From Andrena cerasifolii (lineage: Eukaryota > Arthropoda > Insecta > Hymenoptera > Andrenidae), in the NCBI RefSeq assembly GCF_050908995.1, contig NC_135126.1, forward strand, positions 3,720,001-3,784,000: 64,000 bases of DNA, given 5' to 3'. The notes beneath the pieces are model-generated. The model did no database searches, was not told the DNA's origin, and worked only from the letters and a program-made list of their open reading frames with translations. Every line of letters starts with the position of its first letter. Position 1 is the stretch's first letter. Positions 37,781-50,628 of the stretch are shown here, one piece after another. A program made the position numbers and the translations under genes.

Positions 37781-40700
37781 TTCAATTGGACACATTTGAC
37801 GGAACACTGCCCAGCAACTATCCCCCCCCTGTCCAAATCCGTTTGCTGATGTCGGCTACAGAGGCTGGTTCGCATTTTGTCTGCGGGACACCGCAATTAA
37901 CTGTCTAGAATTTCGCGCGAACTCGCACGACAAGAGCACGCGAAGCGTCAGGTGCGTTTCTGGACACCTCTGCCGTCGCGTCACATTCAAAATCCCTGAT
38001 AGGCGAAGATCCTCGTGCAACGGTCTCTTAAAAGGATGCGCACAGTCTGAAGCAAATGGACGAAGCGCGGTATAAATCCAGGAGGAGAGTGTAACTGAGG
38101 AAGCTAAAGTAACGAATTGTCAGGGACTCGGAATCTTTCGCCGATGGAGGGATAAGGGGGTCTTCTGCGTGAACGATTCCAGGTCTAAGTTCCGCCGATA
38201 AAGCCAGGATTTCCACAGACCTACGAGTCAGTCACCGCGGCTCGAGTTTTATTATATTAAAGTAGTAAACCAGATAATAAAGCGAGGAACGTCCCTCGGT
38301 GTCCGCCGGTTTACGACTGCCCGTACGACATCTTATATCGCGTACTTACAGTCACCCTCTGTCGATCATAACCGAGCGCATCGGTCTCTCCAGGACACTG
38401 GCGCGCTGGTAGTTTCCCTCGGTCCTCTTCGATCGTGGTCAGAACGTATTATGCTCCGAAGTCATCGCAGGGAACTTGAAGGGAAGCTCCTCCCCTCGAA
38501 ATCTGAAATGATGATGGGTTCGCTTGGACGTTCATCAACAGACAAAGGTAGAGTTTCATGTCTGGCTTCACCTAAATGGCGAACACGTGGAGCTACCATG
38601 TCTATTCTACTCCCAGTTCAAAATACCCTCGCGAAAAGATCGTACTCGTGCCGGGAAACCAATGGGGACATTTAAATTGTTTTCTAAACGATCCGGAGTC
38701 GGATATATATTCATCCCCCGTGGCAGATAGGCCAGTAAAACGAACGGTTGCGCATAGACGGGTGGGAAAGGAAGCGCAGCGTATAAGGAGGCACGATAGT
38801 CGGTGGTATCGGTAGGAAAGGGTCCCCTAGCCGAGTGCAGAGATTGCTTTCGATGTTGATTGAAGTGTAACGCAGATAACTCGAATCGTGACCAGCGGAG
38901 CGCGGAATGCACTTGTGCACGGATAGGAGAGATTAGTAAAGGGCGTAATGGAGTACCGGGCAACTCAAAAACGGTCATGCTTCGTTGGAGCATCCGTCAC
39001 CTAGCCACGCTCATCTTCGGCTGGTCACGTGCTCGTGTAATTCCTGATAGAACGTCGTACGTGATTCATATCTGCAGCGGCAGTCTCCTCTTTGTTTACA
39101 TAATGCGAGACCGTTCCTGGAGACCAGCCAACTGTGTCCGTCCGTGATAATCGTCACGTTGAATTTAGTCAAAACGGCGCTGCCTGATAAGGGCGCGAAG
39201 ATGAATCAACGTCAGGCTGAAGTGGGACGAGCCTGTTTCTGAAATCCAATGACACGGCAAGAATCGCTCGACGTTGAGGTATCTCGCTGGCTTACCAGTG
39301 GCAGTTAAAGCCTTTCTTTCCTCCTTGCCGTGGGTGGAAGCGTTGGAGAACATTGTTTCCCCATTCAATGGACGAACCTCAAGTCCCAGCGACGTATACA
39401 AATCGAGCAGGTACACACATGAAACGGATACCTTAATTGCTGGCAAAGAGAGCTTCTATCTGCACGAATCAATCTTCATTTATCTCGCATCAACCGATGC
39501 AAATTAAAATAACACTCACTGTTAACAAGATCTCCGCTCGCGACAATTCGAGAAATAAAATGCTGTAATTAAAGACAGAAGAGGCTCCGGACAGATGACG
39601 CAGATGAAATGGCTCACAGACGTCTAGGCGAGTGCTAGCAGAAGATTCTGACGACACATACATCGCGCAGTGTTATGGCAATCTAAGTTGGCATGTTTAG
39701 TCAGCTCGAATAAGGCGCGCCCGTAGCAAGTCTGATAGCTGGCTGAGTCAACATTCACGTATTTGCCGTGGCATCGCTGCGAAGCCATCCAGACGAAGCC
39801 CAGTTGGCGAACCAAGAGCGAGGGATGCCTCGTACCGCGCACAATTTGGTGCAAGATATTGCTTTCGAATGCAACCTCCTTACCCTTTACCACCCGGCCT
39901 GTTACTGGTGTTTACCCTACCTGCTTCATGATAGCGCGTCAGACAAACCGTGCCATCTGCGAAAGGTGCGCCCCGGATAATGGGTTTCGGGTGTTTCCGA
40001 TAACACAGCTAATTAGTGGAAGGTGAAATGAGACGCGTCAGCGGCGAAAGTATCGGGCCAACCCCCGGAAAGTTAGACACCGAGGTTAACGGATGGATCG
40101 AGGTAGCGGTAGGTAGCAAGACTCTCGATAACGCCATCGTCATTTTTACATGACTCGCTCGTGTTTATCTTCTTGAAAGACCTATTTCAATATGGGCTTT
40201 GTAGGATCCAGTAGTTCCGAAGAAGTGGAGATTGAACGGGGAGGATCAATCTTTACAGACTCGGGGCCAGGGCGTTCTCTTTTCTGATAAGAAACCTGAT
40301 GGTTTTGCAGAAACTTTTAGTAATATTGCATTGTTCTCTTTTATACGACATTCTCTTTTATACCCGAGCGTTTTTGCAGTATCTTTTACAATAATTCTCG
40401 CCAGACTTCCCCGCGGGGTAGGTTTCTTCGAATGTTCCCTGAACATCCTTGCTTGAACTCTGTGTAACTTCATCAGCCAGTAAACAGAACTTTCCTACAG
40501 TACGCTTATTCGCTTCTCGCACCAGCAAAAAGGTTCCGTTCTTGTTTCTGGCACGGGGAACGTATCAGATATTGAAAAGTTACGATCCTTGCAAGGTACT
40601 TTCGCAAAGCGGATTCCTGGATACGCGAGACCCGAATAATTTCGCGGGTCTACAAGGAATCGCGGCGTCTCCCGCGGAGTCGGAATTGTAAGCGAAGATG

Positions 40701-43700
40701 TTAAACAGTTGTCAAGTCCATCCCTTTGGATTTTCGGTCGATAGGGGGCTCTCAGCTCGGTCTGACGAAAATTATACAGACCCGCGATAAAAAGGGGAGG
40801 GGGAGGGAGGGAGGGCGACGATGGGGGCGGATGAGACTCGGCCAGATAGAGAGGAAGGGAGAGAGAGGGAGGGAGGAAGACATAAGCAGACAGAGGAACA
40901 GACAGTCGCCCCGTGAAATTGAATTACAATAAGCAAAGTAAAGTTGGATGATCCAACCATTGTGCCCTCCCGTCCGTTGCTACCTCACTGCCAGTTATCT
41001 CCTTTCTTCTTTACCTTGGTTCTACTCGCTTCCATACACCATCCTGGAGTCCCCAGTCGAGGAAGAAGTTCTCTCGAGTACCACGACAACCGACGGTATT
41101 CTTACGCCTTTGTTCCCCCACGGGGCTGAATTAATTGCTGCGTTTTTGACATCCATTCATTGTCGGGTCCCGGCAGACGACGCCGGGATGAGCGGATAAA
41201 GGGAAAAGTTACCGAACGCCTCGTCTTCGTCGGTGCTTCCCTCTTTCGCCAGGACTTTCGCTCGGATTTGCGCGCACCACGGAATATTATTCCTCCATCC
41301 AATGCCTCTCATTGAAATTCGGTACTACCATTCCGAAGGACCGAAGCGATGTATCCCTTTCGCCTTTGTTGGCTGCGTAAATTGGCTAGGCAAGGGCCCT
41401 GAACAGAGGAACGTAGTTGTTCCGTGGATCCGATGAGCGAGGGCCTGAGGACCCTCCTCATTCAGACGATAGTTACCGCTGCACAGAACACTATAATCCT
41501 TGGATCTATCCACCGAGATACAGCTCACTACGTACAATTTCAACCAGCTATTAACTTACCCTGATATATTCACTAACCGGCACTCAGGTAAATATCCCTC
41601 AGGCAACGAATCTTTTTCCCAGACCAGAGTGCGACTAACATTCACTTCGCACACAAATTATTAAATCGACCAAAGACGCTAGCTTCCAGCTGCAACTTCC
41701 CGGCGCCGTAATTCTCATCTCCTTCGATTGCTGAGACACGTCTGTACCGCCGTGCTTGCTCGTAATTACGCGGTTCATTGCGCAACGCTAATTCAGTTTT
41801 AACGATTCGCTGCTCATCGCGATGGTACAGGCGGGCCCGCGGCCGACTGATGCGTTCCACGTGACGCGTAAGTTGATGGCACAAGTCTGGCAAGTTGGCC
41901 GGGAAGTCTGCGTCGCGACAGATCGCGGTAAATCGCGGCGCAATCGTCATCTCTGCCCGGCTTTGCTGGAAACTTGCTGCGCCCCGCGAACTTTCCGTGG
42001 AAACGGAGGAAATTGCTGAGCGGGGCCAGCTTTTGTCCTTCCGGTGCATCTGAACCCCACCGCGCCGGGAGTGCATATAACCCCTTCCGGTTCCGACGAC
42101 TACAGCGACGTCGCCGCGGGGAAACTATTGAATATGCATAAGTTATATTAAATTGGGCCAGCGGGTGTATGGTGCCGCGCGGGGCTGGAAAATACCGACC
42201 AATTACAAGCACTTGGATGGAGTTCGGCTTCCGCCTTCGAGGGCGGAAAGTTGGAACCGCGGTGGATATTTGAGACGCCTGGTATTGCGCCTGTCTCGAC
42301 TATTCTCCAACCTACTTACCATTCTTTTTTTCTCGAACGAGCGATAACGATTGCCAGCTTCGTACGTGTCTCGTAGGGCTTCGCAGACCTGAGCGACACT
42401 TTCACCGTTCAGGAATTAGAGGCTCGCGAGTGCACTCCCTTAAATAGCAATTTCTTGTTCCTCTCTAACTCATCACACGCAACGTTGCAACAGAATTCAG
42501 CAATGAAATCGCAGGTGACCTTCGTTATCAAATAAAGCGCGATCCCGTCGCATTATTTGCAACCGTATCACCATCAGCATTCGCAGACACAAGCAGCGTA
42601 ATTAAATTACAGAGGGATACCTACATTAGTCAAGACTCGGTCGAGTGCACGGCAGCGCGATGAATTTTCAAATTCCATTTTCTCGAAAATGAAACCTCTG
42701 TCATGAACTGCGCCCCCGCGGTGCATGTGAAATTCATTTGCGGCTGTTTAATGACTGGTAGCTTAAATTGCCTAACAGGCTAAAGATATCTCGCGGACGA
42801 AATATAAATGATAAAGGAAAAATACAATGGGGAGAAACACGGCAGCGCGGCATAAATTTGTAAAATCTTTGTGAAATGTCCGCGTTTCAGGGCGATAATA
42901 GCGGTAACATATTCTTGCGCCATTTAATCAGCGGGTCGACGCTATCTAGCACAGGCGTGATAACAGGCCGAGCCACTTAGAGTTTTCTTGTATCGCGCCT
43001 TAGCGGGCCGAGATCTTTCGCAAATCTTTATTAGTAGGTCGTTTGTCGGTACAAGAGATCTGTCGCAACGACGACAAAGTAAAATCGCATACGTCTAGGA
43101 TCTGGCTCACCGCAATTAACCGCGCGGAGTTTCAAAGCCATTCCGTGGCTCTTAAATACCCTTTTTTTTTATGTTGACTCTAAATAACTTGCATGTTCCC
43201 TTAGCGTGGCGCATACAGGGTGTTTCGTTAGCGGTAACGAAAAGCAGGGTTCGTTAAGCGCTGCCGAAACACTATTACACGCTGCATAGATTATTGTGGA
43301 ACGGTAAAATTAGACCATTACTGAATTGGAGCAAACAGCCTTCTCTGCGCGGCTTTTAAAGGGTCGCCTGCGAGCCGTCGCGTGAATAGAAGTATGTATC
43401 CGAAGTAGAGCTTAAGACGTCGATAAAAGAGAAAGGGGGGGGGACCCGAAAAGTAAAGAGAAGACGGCGACGCGAGGTAACCGAAACAAAGAAAACGGAA
43501 CACGGTCAAGGGTGGGAAAGATCGCAGCAAAGACCCAGAACGGATTAGGCTTTATCCACCGGGCGCGTCTGCTCCGTAAATTGGAAAGCCAGGGGCGGGG
43601 ATACACGCCGAACCGAAAGAGGAGATAAAGCGAAAGTGCATCGAGGGTAATTTTTATCAATTGAAAGGCATCCGCGCGATTGTGTTTGGAGTGAGCGAGG

Positions 43701-46700
43701 CGAGTCACTCGTTACTTCTTTAACGACGCGAACAATTCGTTCCGCGGGCGATGGCACAGGCACCGCGTAACAACGTTTCTCCCGTCTCCGGCCCACCCCC
43801 GCGAACCCTTCGCCGTCATTTATATTTGATGTAGCTCGGTTATCGCGAGCCGCTTAATGTGTGAAAAGTCGTTTGACGTTTATTCGTTTAGCTTACCCAG
43901 TTTGTCCGTTGAACGCACCAGGCCGCTTGCTCGCTAACGAGCTTATCTTCCCCCAGACCAGACAGAGCCACTCGGTGGCCAGGATTCGAGAGGCAGGTTC
44001 TCCAGGTGTTCCCCGGTCGCTTTTGACCGCTTCACGCTCGTTGACTTGGGTAATAACATAATACGCCGCGCGGACATGCCCGGCGTGCACAATCCGCGCC
44101 CGCGGAACCCGCAGTGATACATTAGCGGCCTTTGATACCTGGCCCGCTAATGCAGCGCATTTCGGGATGAAATTAGCTTCCCCGTTTGCCGATGTTTCTC
44201 TCGTTTTCCTTATTCCCCCGTGTCGCGAGCAAAAACTGAGCAGCCCCGTCGCCCGTATCGTCGGGCACACCGGGCGGGGTAGGGCGAGCCGTAGACGAAC
44301 GGGAACGAGCGTGACGAGGAGGAAAGACGAGACGCTGAAGGATCTTTGTAGCATCGCGAAACAAAAGGGACACCGTCATTGTGACCCGGAGAATCACCAT
44401 TTAGAGGGATGTTTGCGCAGCAGAAACGGAGCTGCGATGTTAATTACGGTTCAACGGGTTCGGTTTCTCGAGCGAAACTCTTGCTGGGTCGCTGGAAGCG
44501 TTGAAGGGATCTGATTAGAGGCGCTGAAGCAGTTGGCAAGGCGGGAAATAAAGGTTATCTCGTTAATGAAGCAAGGGGTGAATGCTTTAAGAAATTATTG
44601 CGCCAGTAAGAGACAGTGCGAAGAGGCTTCGTTAATACTGATTTTAGTATAGAAAGTTCGACAAGCTACGAAATTTAGCGAGCGCAGGTATGTGCCGAAC
44701 TTGGAGTTACTAGTTCGTCCCAGATATCCCCGAATCCGGGACGACGGTGTATAATTATTTCAGCTCAGTGGCACAGAAGTCAGTGGTCTCTGCCCGTATC
44801 TGGGCAGACTACTTTGCCGTGGATCGTTCGTGCGCGGGGTCGGTTGTATCGATTTAATGAGCGATATTGATTAATGGTGTCGCCGCGTGCGAATAGGCCG
44901 CATCGGTTCGTATAAATTAGCGGGCCGATTCTCGTTGCCAACGCGCGCATTAAGCAACGCGGCTTGCTAACACTGGCTACGGACCTGGCTCACGCAGCCT
45001 GGGCGCTAACTCGAGTTAAACGAGATGAATGTCGGTTCGCTAATAGTTGTTACGAATTGCCACTGGAGCTTGCTTAGCCCGCTTAGAGAGAGATTTAGTC
45101 GAGCAACTAAGATGAGCTCGCCGCCTGGCGCTCTCCTTCCACCGACCGTTTCTTCTCCCTCGCTCGTTCCCTCGTTCCCTCATTTCCCATCGCTTTGTCC
45201 CGCTCCGACGCCGCTGTTTGGCCAAGATTAGAAGGCTCGCGGTCCTGCTAGCCGCGTCTTCCAGGATCAAAGTTTGACCGCAGACAAACTTTCGCGTGGC
45301 TTCGCTACAGAGTCGTCCGCTTAAGCGTCTCGCTGAGCTTCTTTAAAGACCCTGCTTTATCATCGCGATCAACCGTGCGATCTCCCCCATCGATGGTGCT
45401 CGTTGAATCGATTAGGAGCTGAGCGATAAATTAATATTGTAGGAAGAGCTAGTCGGATTTCGAGGTGTACTTCTATTGCCTTCAGGAGAGCATCAAACTT
45501 TCGACTGTGCAACTTCTTGAAGTTCAACAGAAAGTGCACCGCATTAAACGAGACAACTGAGATCATATTGCTGTTGGTAACGGACTTTTAACGTCTGTTG
45601 TCTATATGGACGACGATACAAGTGATGGTTACAGTAGGGGTTAGCGAGGTGAATTTACAGTGCTTCTTGGACCCACGATTCAGCTCCGTTGTACTGATTA
45701 ACTTGTAAAAAGTGACCAATTCCCAATCCAGCTAGCTGGTTACACTGTCTGTCTCGCGAATCGATTAACCGTGTTGTTCAGACCGAGGGCAATTTCCGTG
45801 AAATCCCATCCCCAGGAGGCGTTGCCTGACCGGAAGTCGATTCGCCCCCGGTTCCCCGGGATACTGAAATCTCAGTAGATTCGCTAAGTAGCAATATAGG
45901 ATAAATTAGCTCTGTCAGGGCACCGAGGTCGGCCCCTGTTGTTCCCCTTGCCCCTTTTCTCTTTCTCTATCGTTCCTCATCCAAACAGCGGCCTCCCCCG
46001 AGATATCGTACCTGTCTCGCGATGCAACGTTGCCCCTGCCAGCCTTCCGTTTCCTCCATCATGTCTGGCTTGATGTATACGTGCAGCTAGACCAACACAA
46101 TTCAAACCACCACCCTCCTTCGTTCGAAGTGAAATGGTCTTACGAACCCTTTTCCCTTCTACTTGTTGTATCAAATCTGGTAGAAACTCCCACTAACAGA
46201 ACGGGGATGTCTAAAACTCACCCTTCTTGTTTATTTTATTCAAAACGGGAAGCTGAACTTATTCTAGCTGCGCATCTCTGGGCACGCATCAACTCCACAA
46301 CCGGGAATAAATTTGGCTACAGTTCGTTACCAGAAACCACCGTTTATTACCCATAACCACAGTCGAACTAAGTAGCAGACACCCATTGTCAAACGAATCA
46401 AATAAATAATTGATATTTCTCAGTTCCTGGATTTAGTTCCTCGGATGTCCACTTGAACGTGGCTTCTTGATGTTAGTTCTCGTTTCCTCAAATCGCACAA
46501 CCAAATCGAGGAACGCGCAGAGGGATTATGTAGAAGGGTCGCGTATATATCTTGTATATATTTTGTGAACAAGAATAATGCGCCCTGTCGTACGCGCATA
46601 AATACGTGTTTCCAAAACCGAGCAATGGATACAGCTGCGGAGTGAGCATTTCTTGGGCTCGAAGATGGAGTCCGGGAGCTCATCAAGGTAATGCAGCTGG

Positions 46701-48032
46701 GATTATCCTGAAACCGAGCACGTTCCCAATGCCGGGAGTCAGGAATACTGGCACGGCTCTCGGGAAAGGTAGAGCCTCGGCAGGTTATTAGTTGATCGTT
46801 TGATCGAAACCCCGCGGAGACCGCCAGACACTTCTGACACATGCTGCACCTCTGTGTCTAACTTTGTGTCGTGCACCTACTATCCCAGTGACGCTGGATT
46901 GTTTATTGAAACAATTTGACAGTCAGTACATCGCGGGAGGGGCGACTGATTAAAATTCCCTTCCATTTAAAAGTCCTACTCTGAAAGAATTTCTTATAAC
47001 TACGTTCGGAAGCCTGCATACTCCAACAGATTTTACCGAAACTAATAAAACTTTCGTGGAAAAATTCCCTCCGAAACTTCGGACGGAGGAAAACTTTCAC
47101 CCCTTGCCACTTTCTTATAAAAACACGTCCCTTAATGTCACCCGCTACGCAGACGTGTATGTAGTTTCTTAAACGGAAGTTACATGGGACGTACCCTCAA
47201 AGTTCGCGAATGACTTTATTGTTCGGCTAGGTGTGTCGATAGCTCGAGGGTACGAAATATTATAAGTACAAGGTACTGGCTCCGATCTTTTTAGAATTGT
47301 ACAGAATCACGGCTCCCTGTTTCGCGCAGTGTCACTGAAGAGCTGAAAGTAATTCGAGTTTAATTAAGAATCCGAGCGATTAAGAGTGCGCGACGGAGAA
47401 TAGACACGTAGCCAATTATACAGGAGGTAGAAAATTCCTCGTGCTCCCCTTTCTCTGTCAAGAAACCGTGTGCAAAGTAAAGAAATGCCAGTGCAGGGGT
47501 CGCGCGGGCCAGACGAGAGGTCTGGTTGCTATAGCTTTCCAGTCGAACACCGCCGGTTCGGCTAGATCAGATTAACCAGACACCAGGGAATTTATCTCCA
47601 AGCGTAACGACTACGTCCACGTCGTCTGGGCGACGGGCGCGGATAAATACGTGCGTTTAGCGGATTGATTGGCTACAGCACACTTTGGCTGAGCCTCGGC
47701 TCGGCCCGATGCACTTTTGCCATCGTCGCACCGAATATAGATGCGCTCTTGAGTCACACGCGACGAGCGGATCGTTCCTTGCCATTCGTGGCAAGGTTAC
47801 ATTTTGCTCTGGCGCCACAGAAGAGACCAGAGGTCCTTGGTGGACTGGCTAAAAACGAGCACCATCCTCGAAACAGAGTCGTTGGCAATCGCGGCATCAG
47901 TTACTCGCGAATGGCACGCGTACATCAATACTACGACCGGAACGAAAATATTTGTTGCATCTAGAGGGATTTGGGCATCTTTTACAGCGAAGTACTCTTC
48001 AAGTGACTTTATTATGTGATCGCATTAGATGG
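37781..48032. other. Non-coding block
   Basis: About 10 kb without a supported exon. It contains the purine tract at 40793 and small hairpins, such as CTGCCC-GTATCT-GGGCAG near 44799. No inverted-repeat element seen. Confidence 0.5.
40793..40880. repeat. Purine-only low-complexity tract
   Basis: GGGAGGG and GAGA-type repeats with short breaks; almost all purine on the + strand. Confidence 0.75.
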
Positions 48033-48034
48033 TA

Positions 48035-48677
48035 TATAGTGGCTCGCTTTAATATTCGGACACTTTTTAAAATCGCATAACTCTTTTAGAATTGGTCCAA
48101 ACAACTTGAGTTTTTTTGAAAAGCTAGAAGGATTAGTTTGCTAACTGACGCGTTTCGTCGTTTTGAAAAAAAAATGTATTTGGGTGGAATAGCGAAAAGA
48201 ATAGTAAAGGTCGATTTTTAAACTTTTTTTTTGTCAGCTTGTAATGAAAATTAAAAAAAACCGATTGTAAATTGCAGTAAGTTGTATACGTGCCTAAAAT
48301 TTCATCAAAATCGGCTAACGTTGCTCCGAGCTACAAACGTTTAAAGATCGCAGAATAAGGTCGAGAATCGCGAAAATTCCCGAAATCAGCGATTTCGTTA
48401 ACCGATTTAATGAAATGTTAGGCACGTATACAACTTACTGCAATCTACAAACGTTTTTTTTTAATTTTCATTACAAGCTCACAAAGAAAGTTTAAAAATC
48501 GACCTTTACTATTCTTTTCGCTATTCCAACCAAATACATTTTTTTTGAAAACAACGAAACGCGTCAGTTAGCAAACTACTCCTTCTAGCTTCTCAAAAAA
48601 ACTCAAGTTGTTTGGAGCAATTCTAAAAAAGTTATGCGATTTTAAAAAGTGTCCGAATATTAATGCGAGCCACTATA
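48035..48677. mobile_element. Palindromic MITE of Tc1/mariner type with about 285-bp inverted arms
   Basis: The arms run from TATAGTGGCTCGC (left) and its complement GCGAGCCACTATA (right) inward to about 48318 and 48397. They match along almost their whole length with scattered mismatches and small indels, leaving a loop of about 78 nt. TATATA on both sides fits a TA target duplication, although the exact border inside TATATA cannot be fixed. There is no transposase. Transcribed as part of an intron on either strand, it would fold into a hairpin of nearly 300 bp. Confidence 0.85.
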
Positions 48678-49241
48678 TACACATTGATAGTCGTATATCA
48701 TGCGTATCTAAGTTTGATCCAGAGTTTCTTTATCTTCTGCTTGATCTAGATTAATTCGTGATTGGGTAATTTAGTCGCGGTGTGTGTAAGTGATTAATTG
48801 GTAGCAAGACTGATATCATTTTAAGTGGCGTGTTTCTTTGCAACTGGTGCGTACAGAGTTAACTGACTGAAGCTGTTGTGTATCTTGAATATAAGCTCCC
48901 TTTCAAAGTTTATTTTACCGTAGCAAACTTTCAAAAATACTTCGCGAAAACGAATAACTATACAGCTGTGAAAGCAATCCGAGGAGCTTGCTAACTTTGT
49001 TAACGCAATCAAGACAAGCAGAAAGCTGCCAGAAAGATTCCTGCTTTGACTCAGCCAGAAAGTTTCAAAAACACGTTATTGAAACGGTGAGCTGTAGAAC
49101 TGTAAATTCGAGTGCAGCGCTGCATCGGCAGAAATAGTCGGGGAACGTTAGAGATCCGCGCAACGGATGCACCGTTCACCAAACATATCAGCTCGTAAAT
49201 CATTTCTCTGCAGCTCCGTTCCCGACCAATTTAATTAAAAC

Positions 49242-49271
49242 GCCTCTTTATGTTACTTGTTGCAGGTAAGA
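49242..49271 (+). promoter_or_regulatory. Candidate recursive splice site (zero-length exon) in a long intron
   Basis: A pyrimidine-rich stretch ending TTACTTGTTGCAG abuts GTAAGAAG, so a 3' and a 5' splice site meet at 49265/49266 with no exon between them. A TTTAATTAAAAC stretch upstream could hold a branch point. In Drosophila, long introns are removed in steps at such YAG|GTAAG junctions. The strand agrees with the Musashi/Rbp6 exon 30.5 kb upstream. The pyrimidine tract is only moderate. Confidence 0.3.
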
Positions 49272-50604
49272 AGCCGGGCAACGTTCGTCCCCCGATAGTC
49301 TTATCGTTCATCGGTTCGGTGAGTGGTGCAAAGAAATTTTAAATTGAACCGAGCGCCTTGCGTTTCGCCGCCGAGCCTCCGGCGACGCGTTAAGGGACGC
49401 TAGAATGGGGCGACCGGCTTTTAATTACGACACTTTCTCCGCGAGGAAGGAGATACAGTCGAGATTGCGTCGCGGTCGCAGTTGCACCTAAAAAAATTGT
49501 CACTAGCCGGGGCGAAGAGGGGCGGTGCAACTGGGATCGTTCGACAGATCCTTTGATATCGGTGACGAGAGTGCCGCGTGGCGGACTCTCCTCGATCCTC
49601 GATGGGGGCTGATACGAACTGCCAAATGTCACTGGGCCAGACATTTCTATATTTGAATTCGAGGTTCGCATGACGGCGGTTCGATGTAGAGAAACGGGAG
49701 AGGACCGACGTCTCTATCTATCGATCTAACTGCCGGCTGGGCCGCGTGACGTTCAGTCTGGAAATAATGTTTTGTGAGTCTCGTTGGGGTAGTTGGTTCG
49801 TTCTTCTACCCCCTCCCTACGCCGTGACCGCGGTGCCGACCCTCTTTCCTCCGCGCGGCTCTCTTTTTCCTGGGACAGTGGCCACTGATAGCCGTGGATG
49901 CCGCGACAAAAATACAACGTCAGTCAAATCCTTAATCCTGGAAATAGAGGCGCTTATCTGCGCTGACGTAAGTGGCGCAACCGTATGAGAGTATCGTGAT
50001 ACGCGGCTATCTCCTTCGACACTATCTTTGGAAATCGATCGCGAGGATGGACAGAGCGGGTCAGAACCGGGCACCCACGTTCTCCAGTAGCGTTAGATGT
50101 GTGATTACGAAGATTGTACGTAAGTCGCACGCTGTTCATCGTCCACGATGATCGCGCTGGAAGAGGTTCGTTACACCTCGAGGGACGTCGCGTTACCCAT
50201 CCAGAGGGCGATACGGGAGGGTGCGCGGTCAGCGATGATTATAACACGGAAAATCGGTGAACAGTCGAGGAGCGGAATTCCCTCGCGCGGCGCAACATTA
50301 GCGGGTCGACTTCTCTCCGCTGAGATACAGTTGCCGACGATGCGGCTGGCGTTGGGCGAGACACGAAATTCACGTCGAGGCCTTAAGCAGCAGCCTGGTA
50401 ATATCCGAAACGGTAAGTTGTGCACGCTGCCGGTGCGCGCATCCGAATCCACCGTCTACTACCAGCAGGAATATCCATTTCAAGACATTTAACCCGGCCG
50501 ACTGCCGCGACGAGGTGAGACGGGATGTACACAGCTTCTAAGATTACTAGGCAGTTTCATTACGCTTACGAAAAGACCTCTCCCCTACTACGTCTCGGTC
50601 TCTA

Positions 50605-50628
50605 CCCCGTCCCCCCCCCTCCCCCCCT
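50605..50628. repeat. C-run cluster
   Basis: CCCC, C9 and C7 runs separated by one or two bases. Confidence 0.8.

Noticed and set aside
43215..43275. ACAGGGTGTTTCG with inverted CGAAACAC nearby
   Set aside because: Resembles ends of common insect repeats, but the stem is only 8 bp and no target duplication was found.
50148..50492. 114-codon frame followed by GTAAG-type donors
   Set aside because: No recognisable protein and no clear acceptor; the opposite strand is also open across most of it.
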